64,000 nucleotides of DNA from Christensenella sp. UBA7102 (GTDB taxonomy: Bacteria; Bacillota; Clostridia; Christensenellales; UBA1750). Where the stretch lies: assembly GCA_002492415.1 (NCBI GenBank), contig DKYK01000038.1, forward strand, positions 38,216-102,215. Direction: 5' to 3'. Under the pieces are notes generated by a model. The model was not told where the DNA came from. It was given only the letters and a program-made list of their open reading frames with translations, and made no database searches. Position numbers and translations under genes: made by a program. Of the stretch, positions 24,033 through 33,068 are shown one piece after another; within the stretch, counting starts at the first letter, position 1; every line of letters starts with the position of its first letter.

Positions 24033-25082
24033 ATGACACAGCGCCGCATTGCGGATTTTGGCGTACGCATTGGAGAGATGGCGTGCGGCCCGCGGGACGC
24101 CATCACGGACGTTCCCGGCGTTCGCGTAGGACACGCCACGCTCAAAGAAGGGAACGCCTGCACGGGCGTGACCGTGATTCTGCCCGCACGGGGCGACCTG
24201 TTCACCCACAAGCTGGTGGGCGCGTCCTGCGTGCTCAATGGCTTTGGCAAGACCCTGGGGCTGATGCAGCTGGACGAGTTGGGCTCCATCGAGACGCCCA
24301 TTGCGCTGACCAATACGCTCAACGTCGGTCTCGTGCACGACGCGCTGGTGCAGTACGCCATTGACCAGGGCGCGGCGCATGGCACGACAGTCAAGTCCGT
24401 CAACCCCATCGTCTGCGAATGCAACGATGCGGGGCTCAACGACATCCAACACCGCGCGGTGCGCGCCGAGCACGTGTTTTCCGCCATTGAACGTGCATCC
24501 GAGGACTTTGCGCAGGGCTGCGTGGGCGCGGGCGCGGGCACGGTCTGTCACAGCTTAAAGGGCGGCATCGGTTCGGCCTCGCGCATCGTGCCCATCGACG
24601 GCCGCGACTATGTGCTGGGCGCGCTGGTGCAGACCAACCATGGCCGCCTGCACGATCTGACCATTGATGGCGACAAAGTGGGGCTGCGCATTGAGCAGGG
24701 TATCGAGCAGCTGCCGGTGGACAAGGGCAGCTGCATCGTCGTCATCGGCACCGACCTTCCCCTGTCCGACCGCCAGCTGCGCCGTGTGCTGCGCCGCAGC
24801 GCGGTGGGTCTTGCCCGGGCGGGTTCCTACATCGGCCATGGCAGCGGCGAGGTTGTGGTGGGCTTCACCACCGCCAACCGCATCCATATGGATGATCCTC
24901 ACGACGTGATCCCGCAGTACGTCCTGCGCGAGGACCGAATGGACGTGCCCTTCCGCGCCTGCGCCGAGGCTGTGGAGGAGGCCATACTCAACTCCCTTGC
25001 CGCCGCCGAGACCACTGTGGGCTATGAAGGCACAAAAAAGGTCGCGCTCTCCGACCTTTGGAAAGGAGCGCGCCATGCGTAG
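24033..25082 (+). CDS. P1 family (DmpA-type) N-terminal nucleophile peptidase
   Basis: 349 residues. This family self-cleaves to expose a serine N-terminal nucleophile and then acts as aminopeptidase, amidase or ornithine acetyl-transferase-like hydrolase. ITDVPGVRVGHATL at the N-terminus and VSLIGHGSGEVVVGF-type text (YIGHGSGEVVVGF, Ser271) match the DmpA cleavage site G-S-G; Asn202 in QTNHG fits the oxyanion residue. GGAAGGATAATC precedes the ATG. The next gene overlaps its end by 8 bases. Confidence 0.92.
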   Translation: MTQRRIADFGVRIGEMACGPRDAITDVPGVRVGHATLKEGNACTGVTVILPARGDLFTHKLVGASCVLNGFGKTLGLMQLDELGSIETPIALTNTLNVGLVHDALVQYAIDQGAAHGTTVKSVNPIVCECNDAGLNDIQHRAVRAEHVFSAIERASEDFAQGCVGAGAGTVCHSLKGGIGSASRIVPIDGRDYVLGALVQTNHGRLHDLTIDGDKVGLRIEQGIEQLPVDKGSCIVVIGTDLPLSDRQLRRVLRRSAVGLARAGSYIGHGSGEVVVGFTTANRIHMDDPHDVIPQYVLREDRMDVPFRACAEAVEEAILNSLAAAETTVGYEGTKKVALSDLWKGARHA

Positions 25083-25812
25083 AGTCGCGGTGGTTACGGG
25101 CGGCGCGCGAGGCATCGGCGCGGCGGTATGCGCTCAGCTTGCTCGCGACGGCTATTCCGTTGCCGTGGGATATACCGCGCACGAGGCGCAGGCGCAAGCG
25201 CTCGTCTCCGCGCTGCGCGCCGAAGGCGCCAATGCGCTGGCCGTGCGCGCCGACGTGCGCGTCCGCGAGGAGGTGAACGCGCTTTTTGCCACCGTCCGCA
25301 CCCACCTGGGCGCGCCGGATACCCTCGTCTGCTGCGCCGGCATCGCCCAGCAGAAGCTCTTTCAGGACATCACCGACGCGGACTGGGACGACATGTTTGA
25401 CGTCAACGTCAAGGGAGTCTACCGCTGCATCCAGGCCGCGCTGCCCGACATGCTGCGCCGCCGCCGCGGCTGCATCGTGACGCTGAGCTCCATGTGGGGA
25501 CAGGTGGGCGCCTCCTGCGAGAGCCACTATGCCGCCAGCAAGGCCGCCATCATCGCGCTGACGCAGTCGCTGGCCAAGGAACTGGGCCCCTCGGGCATCC
25601 GCGTCAACTGTGTTACCCCCGGCGTCATCGAAACCGACATGACCGCCCCGCTGGGCCGCGGCGCCCTCGACGCCCTCGCGCAAGACACTCCTCTGAGCCG
25701 CAATGGCACCCCCGACGACGTCGCCTGCGCCGTCGCCTACCTCTGCTCCGACGCAGCGTCCTTCGTCACTGGCCACACCCTCTCCGTCAACGGCGGGTTT
25801 GTGATCGCCTGA
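25075..25812 (+). CDS. SDR family oxidoreductase (FabG-like)
   Basis: 245 residues, classical short-chain dehydrogenase. The cofactor loop is TGGARGIG, followed by NAG-type text changed to CCAGIAQ, the catalytic Ser in LSSMWG, the YAASK box (Tyr and Lys) and the PGVIETDM loop, ending SVNGGFVIA. The start follows GGAAAGGAGCGCGCC inside the P1 peptidase gene. It could be a 3-oxoacyl-ACP reductase, but its position with a peptidase and not with fatty-acid genes argues for another keto substrate. Confidence 0.92.
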   Translation: MRRVAVVTGGARGIGAAVCAQLARDGYSVAVGYTAHEAQAQALVSALRAEGANALAVRADVRVREEVNALFATVRTHLGAPDTLVCCAGIAQQKLFQDITDADWDDMFDVNVKGVYRCIQAALPDMLRRRRGCIVTLSSMWGQVGASCESHYAASKAAIIALTQSLAKELGPSGIRVNCVTPGVIETDMTAPLGRGALDALAQDTPLSRNGTPDDVACAVAYLCSDAASFVTGHTLSVNGGFVIA

Positions 25813-25861
25813 CCGCCCAAAATCATCTGCAAAGTTCCTGTTTTCCGCCGGAATAGTCATA

Positions 25862-25920
25862 GACCCCTGTGTTCCTCTCCCTCTTGATGGGACAGGGCAC
25901 AGGGGTCATTTTCTTCATTT
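25862..25920 (+). terminator. Terminator after the P1 peptidase-SDR operon
   Basis: GACCCCTGTG (25862-25871) with CACAGGGGTC (25898-25907), then ATTTTCTTCATTT. Confidence 0.8.
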
Positions 25921-26521
25921 ATGCGTCCAGCCGCACGGCCGTCTCCACTGCCACGGTCAGGATACGGCGGCTCAGGTCTTCCGGCATGGAGCCCAGTATG
26001 CGCTGGTCCCAGTCTTCTCCGTCCAGGCAGTCCGCCGTGTACAGCAGCTGATACACCTGCGCGCCCCTAAACTGCGCCACAGCCATGATCGACGCGCACT
26101 CCATCTCCACCGCAGCGCAGCCCTCCGCCCGGCGCGCCTCCATGTTGCGGCGCGTCTCGCGGTAGAAGGCGTCGGTGGTCCAGGTTTTGACGCGGGTGTG
26201 CGGCACGTGCAGCTCCTCCAGTACCTGCGAAAGCCTTTGCGCCGTGGGGACGTCGATGTAATCGCCCGGCGGCGCGTAGTGGTAGCTCACGCCCTCGTCG
26301 CGATAGGCGGCGGTGGGCACCAGCAGATGCCCGCTGGTGACCTTCGCGTCCAGCGAGCCGCAGGAGCCGACGAACAGGAATCGCTTTGCGCCCTTGCACA
26401 GCAGTTCCTCCACCACCCCGGCGCACGCCGCACCGCCCAGCGGCGCCTGCATAAAGCCCAGCCGCGCGCCCTTGTGTACAAAAGAAAAGCGGATGCCGCA
26501 CATTTTTTGCGACATCCGCAT
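25919..26521 (-). CDS. Nucleoside phosphorylase, N-terminus missing (probable remnant)
   Basis: About 200 residues matching the C-terminal four-fifths of a purine/uridine phosphorylase: GSCGSLDAKVTSGHLLVPTAAYRDEGVSYHY, KTWTTDAFYRETRRN and VEMECASIMAV. Relatives of this subgroup are about 250 residues; the first 50 or so, including the phosphate-binding segment, are absent. The first in-frame ATGs (26521, 26515, 26503) lie inside the thrC terminator at 26481-26519, 10 bases after the thrC stop. There is no separate promoter. A full-length product is impossible from this locus. Called a remnant, though a short translated product cannot be excluded. Confidence 0.7.
   Translation of the reverse strand: MRMSQKMCGIRFSFVHKGARLGFMQAPLGGAACAGVVEELLCKGAKRFLFVGSCGSLDAKVTSGHLLVPTAAYRDEGVSYHYAPPGDYIDVPTAQRLSQVLEELHVPHTRVKTWTTDAFYRETRRNMEARRAEGCAAVEMECASIMAVAQFRGAQVYQLLYTADCLDGEDWDQRILGSMPEDLSRRILTVAVETAVRLDA
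26481..26519 (-). terminator. thrC terminator overlapping the phosphorylase reading frame
   Basis: Minus strand: arm 26519-26508, 7-base loop, arm 26500-26489 (12 pairs, one wobble), then TTTTCTTT. It starts 13 bases after the thrC stop codon. Confidence 0.85.
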
Positions 26522-26531
26522 TTTTGTTGCC

Positions 26532-28022
26532 TTACTTGGCCCAGAGACGCACCTCGTCGGGCATACTGGCCGGCTCCACCACGTCGTTATGACGCTTTTT
26601 CTTGGTGGGCAGCTCGCGCAGCGTGCGCGGCATGGGTAGCCCGCTGACCCGCTCCAGCTCGTCCGAGCAGGCAAACTCGTCCAGCTTTTCTGCAGCAGCC
26701 GCGCCCTCCAGCGCGGTGAGCACGCTGCGGCCGAACTTGTAGGGGCTGGCGGTGGACACAATCACCATCGGACGCGCATCGCCGGTGGCCTTCCGATACT
26801 GCTCGGCAACCGCCCAGGCAACGGCGGTATGGGGATCCATGGTATAGCCGCACTCCGCGTTCACGCGCGAGATGGCGGCAAGCGCCGTTTCGTCGCCCGC
26901 CCAGCCGGCGGAGAAGCTCTCCTGCAGCGCCGCGCGCGTGCCCGCATCCACCGTGTATTCGCCGCCGGTCCTCAGCGCCTGCATCCAGGCGCTCACCTGC
27001 GCGTCATCCCGACCGCACAGCTCAAAGAGCAGACGCTCAAGGTTGGAGGACACCAGGATGTCCATCGAGGGCGAGGTGGTCTTGTGGAAGGGACGATTGG
27101 CGTCATACACGCCCTGCTCAATGAAATCAAACAGCACGTTGTTCGCGTTGCTGGCGCAGACGAGCCGTCCGACGGGCAGACCCATGCGCTTGGCGTAGTA
27201 GGCAGCCAGTATGTTTCCGAAGTTGCCGGTGGGCACGCAGAAGTTGACCTCCTGGCCCATCCGGATGGCGCCGGTTTTCAGCAGATCCGCATACGCGGAG
27301 AAGTAGTACGCCACCTGCGGCACCAGGCGTCCCCAGTTGATGGAGTTGGCACTGGAAAGCACGTAGCCCTTTTCCGCCAGCTCTTTTGCAAACGCGTCGT
27401 CACCAAAAATGCGCTTGACGCCTGTCTGTGCGTCGTCAAAGTTGCCTTTTACGGCGCAGACATGGACATTTTTCCCCTCCTGGGTGATCATCTGCAGCTT
27501 CTGCGCGGGCGAGACGCCATCCACCGGGTAGAACACGCCCACCTGGGTGCCCTCCACGTCGCAAAAGCCCTCCAGCGCGGCCTTGCCCGTGTCTCCGGAT
27601 GTGGCCACGAGGATGAACACCTGCTGATCCACGCCGGTCTTCTTCATGGCGCGGGTCATCAGGCGCGGCAGCATCTGCAGGGCCATGTCCTTAAATGCGT
27701 GGGTAGGGCCGTGCCACAGCTCCAGCACGTGCATATCGCCAACGGCTTTGAGCGGCGCGGGATCGTCGCCGAAGCGCTCGGCGGCATAGGCGCCCGCCAC
27801 ACACTCGTCAATCTCCTGCCGGGTATAGTCGGTCAGGTACGCGCTCAGGACCTCCCCGGCGCGGGCGGCATAGGTCATGCCCGCCATGCTCTCAATGCGG
27901 TCGGCCGAAAAGGACGGGAAGTCCTCCGGCACGTAAAGACCACCTTCGTGGGAGAGTCCCGCGACGATGGCCTGTGCCGCATCCACTTGTCGCGCCTTAT
28001 CGCGCGTGCTCACATACTTCAT
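26532..28022 (-). CDS. thrC: Threonine synthase
   Basis: 496 residues. PLP enzyme converting O-phosphohomoserine to threonine. N-terminal YVSTRDKARQVDAAQAI and GLSHEGGLYVPEDFP are typical of the long threonine synthase class; the PLP lysine is Lys111 in HAFKDMALQ, and the phosphate loop ATSGDTGKAALEGF follows. AAGAGGA precedes the ATG at modest spacing. It is 37 bases behind the P-loop ATPase gene and probably co-transcribed with it. Confidence 0.96.
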   Translation of the reverse strand: MKYVSTRDKARQVDAAQAIVAGLSHEGGLYVPEDFPSFSADRIESMAGMTYAARAGEVLSAYLTDYTRQEIDECVAGAYAAERFGDDPAPLKAVGDMHVLELWHGPTHAFKDMALQMLPRLMTRAMKKTGVDQQVFILVATSGDTGKAALEGFCDVEGTQVGVFYPVDGVSPAQKLQMITQEGKNVHVCAVKGNFDDAQTGVKRIFGDDAFAKELAEKGYVLSSANSINWGRLVPQVAYYFSAYADLLKTGAIRMGQEVNFCVPTGNFGNILAAYYAKRMGLPVGRLVCASNANNVLFDFIEQGVYDANRPFHKTTSPSMDILVSSNLERLLFELCGRDDAQVSAWMQALRTGGEYTVDAGTRAALQESFSAGWAGDETALAAISRVNAECGYTMDPHTAVAWAVAEQYRKATGDARPMVIVSTASPYKFGRSVLTALEGAAAAEKLDEFACSDELERVSGLPMPRTLRELPTKKKRHNDVVEPASMPDEVRLWAK

Positions 28023-28059
28023 GGATGCAAATTCCTCTTTTAACGAAAGATTAGCGCTG

Positions 28060-28473
28060 TCATTCCTGGATGTACTTCTTCAGGAACTCAGGGACCTCGT
28101 CATCCTTTGCGCTGGCGGAAATGACTACGTCCACGCCATGGCGATGGGTGATCTCCTCCAGCTTGACAAAGAAAGCCTCCAGATCCGCCATGTCGCTCTT
28201 GACAAGGCGCAGGAAGCCATCGATAAACAGCTGCTTCATATCATAGTTGCCCGCCAGGATGCCGCAAATGAAGCCCATAAAGGTGTCAGGGCTGGTCACG
28301 TCGTATTCCGTGGCGTTGACAAAGCGAATTTCATGGCGCAGGTCGTACATGTAACGATTGTCATCGTCGATGAACACCAGCTCACCCGTGGAGACCTTGA
28401 CTGCCTCGTTTGCCGCGTCGATGATCTTCTTGGTTTTGCCGGAGCCCTTCTTGCCGTAAATGATGCGAATCAT
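28060..28473 (-). CDS. Small P-loop ATP-binding protein
   Basis: 137 residues starting MIRIIYGKKGSGKTKKIID with a Walker A motif (GKKGSGKT) at 7-14 and an acidic strand VFIDDD later that could serve as Walker B. Similar stand-alone proteins are widespread in Clostridia and sometimes labelled ATP-binding or PilT-like without evidence. AGGAAGGTCAC precedes the ATG. A minus-strand TATAAT at 28508-28503 may be its -10. First gene of a unit with thrC. Function unknown. Confidence 0.8.
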   Translation of the reverse strand: MIRIIYGKKGSGKTKKIIDAANEAVKVSTGELVFIDDDNRYMYDLRHEIRFVNATEYDVTSPDTFMGFICGILAGNYDMKQLFIDGFLRLVKSDMADLEAFFVKLEEITHRHGVDVVISASAKDDEVPEFLKKYIQE

Positions 28474-28657
28474 GTGACCTTCCTCCTTTCTTTTGTAGCC
28501 TTATTATACATGAATTGATAGGGTTAATCCAGTGTTAATTTGCAGTTTTTCGTAAACTTTTTTTCCGAACGAACCTTTTTCCTGCAAGCAGCGCTTTTGC
28601 GCAGGCCGAGCCGAACATATCGCCCGCCCTCACCCGCTCTCTTTGCGGAACGTACGG

Positions 28658-30055
28658 TCACAGCACGCGCTTATGCGCCATCAGCTCGTCGAAGAATCCG
28701 GGATCGGCGTCGAACACCATCTGCTCCAGTTCTTCGTCTCCCATCACGGTATTGCGGCCGCGCGCATACTCGGCGTCCACGCGCTCCCTGACCGCCATCA
28801 CCAGCTCGTGACGCTTGCTCAGCGCATGCTCGCCCTTGAGATTGAAGTAGCCGTTGATCCAGTGCGCGATGCCCGCCAGGCCCGAGTGACTGTCCACCGC
28901 GACGGTGGCAGGGCGGTTGAGAATCTTGCCCGTGTCGAATATATTGTAGATCTCCTCGTCCTTGAGCAGGCCGTCGGCGTGGATGCCGGCGCGGGTGCTG
29001 TTGAAGGATCGGCCCACAAAGGGCGTGCGCGGCGGCACCGCGTAGCCGATGTCTTTTTCAAAGAACTCCGCAATATCGGTAATGGCGGTAAAATCCATGC
29101 CGTCCTGCGTGCCGCGCAGCTGCGCGTACTCGATGGCCATGGCCTCCAGCGGGCAGTTGCCCGTGCGCTCGCCGATGCCCAGCAGCGCGCAGTTGACCGA
29201 CGCGCAGCCGTAGAGCCACGCCGCGTCGGCGTTTGTGACCACCTTGTAAAAGTCGTTGTGACCGTGCCACTCCAGCCAGGCGGATGGCACGTCCGCATAA
29301 TGCCGCAGGCCGTACATGATGCCCGGCACCGACCGGGGCAGCGCCACGCCCGGGAAGGACACGCCGTAACCCAGCGTATCGCACGCGCGGATCTTGATGC
29401 GGATGCCGCTCTCCTTGGCAAGGTTCATCAGCTCCGTCGCAAAGGGCACCACAAAGCCGTAGAAATCCGCCCGGGTGATGTCCTCAAAGTGGCAGCGCGG
29501 GCGAATGCCATGCTCCAGCGCGGCCTTGACAATTCCCAGATACTGATCCATCGCCTGGCGGCGCGTCATGTGCATCTTCTTGAAGATATGATAGTCCGAG
29601 CAGGACACCAATATGCCCGTCTCCTGCAGTCCCATCTCCTTGACCAGCTCAAAATCCTTTTCGTTTGCGCGGATCCACGAGGTGATCTCGGGGAACTCCA
29701 GCCCCAGCTCCATGCAGCGACGCACGGCCTCTTTGTCCTTTTCCGTATAGAGAAAGAACTCGCTCTGCCGCACGATGCCTTTGGGTCCGCCCAGGCGCGA
29801 GAGGAGCTTGAAAAGCGTGACGATCTGATCCACCGTAAAGGGCGAGCAGCTCTGCTGTCCATCGCGGAAAGTCGTGTCGGTGATCCAGATTTCCTCGGGC
29901 ATATGCAGCGGCACGACGCGATGGTTAAACGCGATTTTGGGCACGGACTCATAATCGTACAGCTCACGGTAGAGGTTGGGTTCAGCCACATCCTGCAGCT
30001 GATACTTATAGTTGGCCTGCTCCAGCAGGTTGGACTTTGCGTCAAATTCCAGCAT
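28658..30055 (-). CDS. Probable Re-citrate synthase (DRE-TIM, homocitrate/isopropylmalate synthase family)
   Basis: 465 residues. The TIM barrel shows TTFRDGQQS (the DRE-like metal and acetyl-CoA motif), RQSEFFLYTEKD, the HGHND metal-binding motif and FNSTRAGIHADG near the C-terminus. The regulatory LeuA dimer domain is absent. Overall wording matches the Clostridium kluyveri Re-citrate synthase group as I recall it; homocitrate synthase or 2-isopropylmalate synthase are alternatives. No leuBCD genes are nearby, and the upstream gene is an aspartate-type aminotransferase, which fits supply of 2-oxoglutarate/glutamate in an anaerobe with an incomplete TCA route. Confidence 0.8.
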   Translation of the reverse strand: MLEFDAKSNLLEQANYKYQLQDVAEPNLYRELYDYESVPKIAFNHRVVPLHMPEEIWITDTTFRDGQQSCSPFTVDQIVTLFKLLSRLGGPKGIVRQSEFFLYTEKDKEAVRRCMELGLEFPEITSWIRANEKDFELVKEMGLQETGILVSCSDYHIFKKMHMTRRQAMDQYLGIVKAALEHGIRPRCHFEDITRADFYGFVVPFATELMNLAKESGIRIKIRACDTLGYGVSFPGVALPRSVPGIMYGLRHYADVPSAWLEWHGHNDFYKVVTNADAAWLYGCASVNCALLGIGERTGNCPLEAMAIEYAQLRGTQDGMDFTAITDIAEFFEKDIGYAVPPRTPFVGRSFNSTRAGIHADGLLKDEEIYNIFDTGKILNRPATVAVDSHSGLAGIAHWINGYFNLKGEHALSKRHELVMAVRERVDAEYARGRNTVMGDEELEQMVFDADPGFFDELMAHKRVL

Positions 30056-30097
30056 CGTTTTGCCTCCTCTTTCTGCGCATGCGCCAGGGTAATCAAA

Positions 30098-30122
30098 CGG
30101 GGAGAGCGATGCGCCCTCCCCG
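30098..30122 (-). terminator. Weak hairpin between the aminotransferase and Re-citrate synthase-like genes
   Basis: CGGGGAG (30098-30104) with CTCCCCG (30116-30122); minus-strand tail TTTGATT. It may only attenuate transcription. Confidence 0.5.
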
Positions 30123-30142
30123 GTAAAAGTAACGCTACAAAA

Positions 30143-31342
30143 TCAATCCTCCAGGCTCAGCGCAAACTCGCGGATGCGCCCCAGACCCTTTTCAATGTTT
30201 TCCATGTTCGTGGCGTAGGACAGGCGCACGTACTGATCCGCGCCAAAGCCCACGCCGGGCACCACGGCCACCTGCTTGCTCTCCAGCAGCAGCTCGGTAA
30301 AGGACATCGAGCCCGTCACCGGCACGCCGTTCAGTTTCTTGCCGATGAGACCGGAGATGTTCATCATCACGTAGAACGCACCCTTGGGCGGCTTACAGGA
30401 CAGGCCGGGGATGGCATTGATGAGTTCCACCATGCGCCGCCTTCTGCAGTCAAACTCCGCCACCATGTTCTTGAGCTGGTCGTCGGGGCCGGAGAGCGCC
30501 GCCAGCGCCGCCCACTGGGCGATGGAGTTGGGATTGGAGGTGGAGTGGCTCTGGAAATTGGTCATGGCCTTGGCCACGTGCAGGGGGCTTGCGGTGTAGC
30601 CGATGCGCCAGCCCGTCATAGCATACGCCTTGGACATGCCGTTGATGACAATGGTGCGCTCCTGAAGCTCGGGAGAGAGCGACGCGATGGACACGTGCTC
30701 CGCGCCGTCGTAGACCAGGTATTCATAGATTTCATCCGATACGATGGTCAGATCGTGGCGGATAGCGATATCTCCGATGGCCTGCAACTCCTGTCGGGTG
30801 TAGACAAAGCCATTGGGATTGTTGGGCGAATTGAGCACAATGGCGCGCGTGCGATCCGTGACGGCGGCCTCGATGCGTTCCGGTGTGAGCTTAAAGCAAT
30901 TCTCTTCCTCCGCCTGAACCACCACGGGCACACCGCCCGCCATGATCACCAGCTCCGGATAGCTGACCCAGTAGGGGCCGGGCACGATCACCTCGTCGCC
31001 CTCATCCAGCAGCGCCTGAAAAGAGTTGAACAGCGAATGCTTCGCGCCGTTGGATACCACGATCTGCTGGGGCTGGTACACAAGCCCGTTGTCGCGCCTG
31101 AGCTTTTCGCACACCGCTTTTTTCAGCTCCAGCATGCCCGATGCGGGCGTATACCGCGTCATGCCCCGATCCAGCGCTTCCTTAGCCGCGTTGCGGATGT
31201 GCTCGGGCGTATCAAAGTCCGGTTCTCCAGCGCCAAAACCCACCACATCCAGGCCTCTTGCCTTCATTTCCTTCGCCTTTGCGTCAATCTCGAGCGTCAG
31301 CGAGCCCGTCACGGCCTGACAGCGCTTGGAAATCCTCATCAT
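30143..31342 (-). CDS. Pyridoxal phosphate-dependent aminotransferase (aspartate type)
   Basis: 399 residues, fold-type I class I aminotransferase of the AspB group. GEPDFDTPEHIRNAAKEAL and YTPASGMLELKKAV are typical; NSPNNPNG binds PLP, Asp203 in VSDEIYE, and the Schiff-base lysine is Lys238 in GMSKAYAMTGWRIGY. The start at 31342 (tandem ATGs) has AAAGG upstream at long spacing; farther starts would enter the leader. Likely transfers amino groups between aspartate and 2-oxoglutarate. Confidence 0.93.
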   Translation of the reverse strand: MMRISKRCQAVTGSLTLEIDAKAKEMKARGLDVVGFGAGEPDFDTPEHIRNAAKEALDRGMTRYTPASGMLELKKAVCEKLRRDNGLVYQPQQIVVSNGAKHSLFNSFQALLDEGDEVIVPGPYWVSYPELVIMAGGVPVVVQAEEENCFKLTPERIEAAVTDRTRAIVLNSPNNPNGFVYTRQELQAIGDIAIRHDLTIVSDEIYEYLVYDGAEHVSIASLSPELQERTIVINGMSKAYAMTGWRIGYTASPLHVAKAMTNFQSHSTSNPNSIAQWAALAALSGPDDQLKNMVAEFDCRRRRMVELINAIPGLSCKPPKGAFYVMMNISGLIGKKLNGVPVTGSMSFTELLLESKQVAVVPGVGFGADQYVRLSYATNMENIEKGLGRIREFALSLED

Positions 31343-31683
31343 GGTAATTGCATCGCCTTTCTTCACTATATGCAGCGTCATTGCAGCAGCTTGTATGTTT
31401 CTCTGTTCTCCCCACGCGGCTTCTGCCCGCAGAGACGATGATTGCATTGTACCCCATCGCCCATTTTTTTGCAAGAGGTTTCATCCGAAAATTCAAAAAT
31501 TAACTTCATCGCGCACAATCAGTTTCTCATTCTCTTTTTTTTGCAAGTTTTCTTTTCGTGTCCCCATCAAAACACAGCGCGTACGACTGCCGATTCCGTT
31601 TGAGGCTTTCCCCGGTCAGAAGCGGCGGTCGCCCGCGCTGCCATGAAAGTTTATTCAATCCGCCCTGCAATGCGTCCTTCCCG
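31343..31683. other. Intergenic region holding the aminotransferase promoter
   Basis: 341 bases. It holds the minus-strand promoter at 31474-31446 and a leader of about 95 bases. The part from 31480 to 31683 shows pyrimidine-rich runs but no gene, repeat or clear terminator for either neighbour. Confidence 0.5.
31446..31474 (-). promoter_or_regulatory. Sigma-A promoter for the aminotransferase
   Basis: Minus strand TTGCAA (31474-31469), 17 bases, TACAAT (31451-31446). Confidence 0.7.
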
Positions 31684-32865
31684 CTATTCGCGCGTTCTGC
31701 GGAACCAACGCTTTTTCTTCGGCTCCGTCGGCTTGGGTCCCACGCGCGCAGCCGTAAAGCGCGAGAGCTGCGCACCGATAAACGCCGCCACCGGCACGCC
31801 CAGCACCATGCCCGCCAGCCCAAACGCGCCGCCCGCCGATACCGCCAGCAGCACCCAGAAGGGCCGCAGGTTCACGCCCTCGCCCATCACCTTCGGGCCG
31901 ATGACGTAGCCGTCCAGCTGCTGCAGCACCAGTATGAACAGGCCGGCAAACAGCGCCTTTGCAGGGCTGATGAGCAGCACCAGCAGCACAGTGATGAGAA
32001 AGCCCACGATGGGCCCATAGAAGGGCACAATATTGGTAATGGCTCCCACCAGCGCAAAGAGCACCGCGTAGGGCACATTGTAGGCGGAATACCCGGCCAG
32101 CGTCACCACGAACACCATCAGCGACTCAAACAGCCGCGCGCGGATGTACTGGCCAAAGATGCGGTCGGCGTCGTGTGCGAACAGAAACAGCTTCTCAGCC
32201 CGCTCATTTTGGAACAGCGAACGCGTCAAACGCTTGACACTCTGCTTGATGCGCTCCATGTCCATCAGCAGGTAGACGCTGGTCATGAACGCGATAAAGC
32301 TGTCCGTCAGCACACCCGTGACCTTCTTGACCGTGCCGGGCACGGCCTGCACGATCTGCTGCGTGCCCTCCTCCAGCAGCAGGCCCACGCGCTCCATCCC
32401 GCTCTCAATGGCCCTGCGCACCGCGGGCTGGCTGAGAATGGCATTCTCGTCCAGCAACCTGACGGCAATTCCGTTGCCCTTTTCCAGATAAGCGGGCAGA
32501 TTGGCCGCAAAGTCCTGCACATTGCTGACCAGTATAGGCACAAGGTAGCTCAGCAGCCAACCCACGCACGTCAACAGCAGCACATAGACCGCCAGCACCG
32601 ACGCACCCCGGCGCAGCCTGTCCCTCCGGATAAAGCGGAACACGCGTCGGTCCATCGTGCGCACCAGCGGCAGCAGGATGTAGCTGACCGCCGCGCCCAC
32701 CACAAAGGGAAGCAGCACCGTGCCCGCCTGTCCCAGCCCCGTGCGCATCGCGCCCAGCAGGTCGTCGATGTCGTCTATGACGCGGTAGAAGATGATGATA
32801 GCCGCAACGGTCACAAATACCCAGATCGCCGTTCGCGCCTCTTTGGACTTCCAATCGATCTTCAT
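31684..32865 (-). CDS. AI-2E family transporter
   Basis: 393 residues from MKIDWKSKEAR. About eight helices; the conserved C-terminal block reads IVPFYGPIVGFLITVLLVLL, LQQLDGYVIGPKVMGEGVNLRPFWVLLAVSAGGAFGLAGMVLGVPVAA, which is diagnostic of the AI-2E (PerM/YdiK) exporter family. Members export autoinducer-2 or act in Na+ antiport; which applies here is unknown. A basic tail (KPTEPKKKRWFRRTRE) ends it. A GTG nine bases upstream is an alternative start. Confidence 0.93.
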   Translation of the reverse strand: MKIDWKSKEARTAIWVFVTVAAIIIFYRVIDDIDDLLGAMRTGLGQAGTVLLPFVVGAAVSYILLPLVRTMDRRVFRFIRRDRLRRGASVLAVYVLLLTCVGWLLSYLVPILVSNVQDFAANLPAYLEKGNGIAVRLLDENAILSQPAVRRAIESGMERVGLLLEEGTQQIVQAVPGTVKKVTGVLTDSFIAFMTSVYLLMDMERIKQSVKRLTRSLFQNERAEKLFLFAHDADRIFGQYIRARLFESLMVFVVTLAGYSAYNVPYAVLFALVGAITNIVPFYGPIVGFLITVLLVLLISPAKALFAGLFILVLQQLDGYVIGPKVMGEGVNLRPFWVLLAVSAGGAFGLAGMVLGVPVAAFIGAQLSRFTAARVGPKPTEPKKKRWFRRTRE

Positions 32866-32988
32866 GAGTCCCACCGCTTTCCAAATTTTGTATCTCAGGT
32901 TCTGTATCTGTACAGTCTTACTTTATCATCGACATGCCGTCCTTGTCTATACCTGCAAAATATATTTTGTGCTTGCACGCCTTTTCCC

Positions 32989-33017
32989 TTGCGCCCGCGG
33001 CCCTTCAATGCTATCAT
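32989..33017 (+). promoter_or_regulatory. Sigma-A promoter for the first TIM-barrel isomerase gene
   Basis: TTGCGC (32989-32994), 17 bases, TATCAT (33012-33017). Confidence 0.6.
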
Positions 33018-33068
33018 GGAGGTACCGGAGCACTTTTTCTCATCATCTATCGAAGGGGGTCCAAGCCC

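Noticed and set aside
25919..26761. A longer 280-codon version of the nucleoside phosphorylase extending into thrC
   Set aside because: The extra N-terminus (Pro/Arg/Ser-rich) is thrC read in another frame and does not resemble any phosphorylase.
28643..31441. A 932-codon plus-strand frame opposite the Re-citrate synthase-like and aminotransferase genes
   Set aside because: Same shadow effect; the minus-strand frames carry clear catalytic motifs and ribosome sites.
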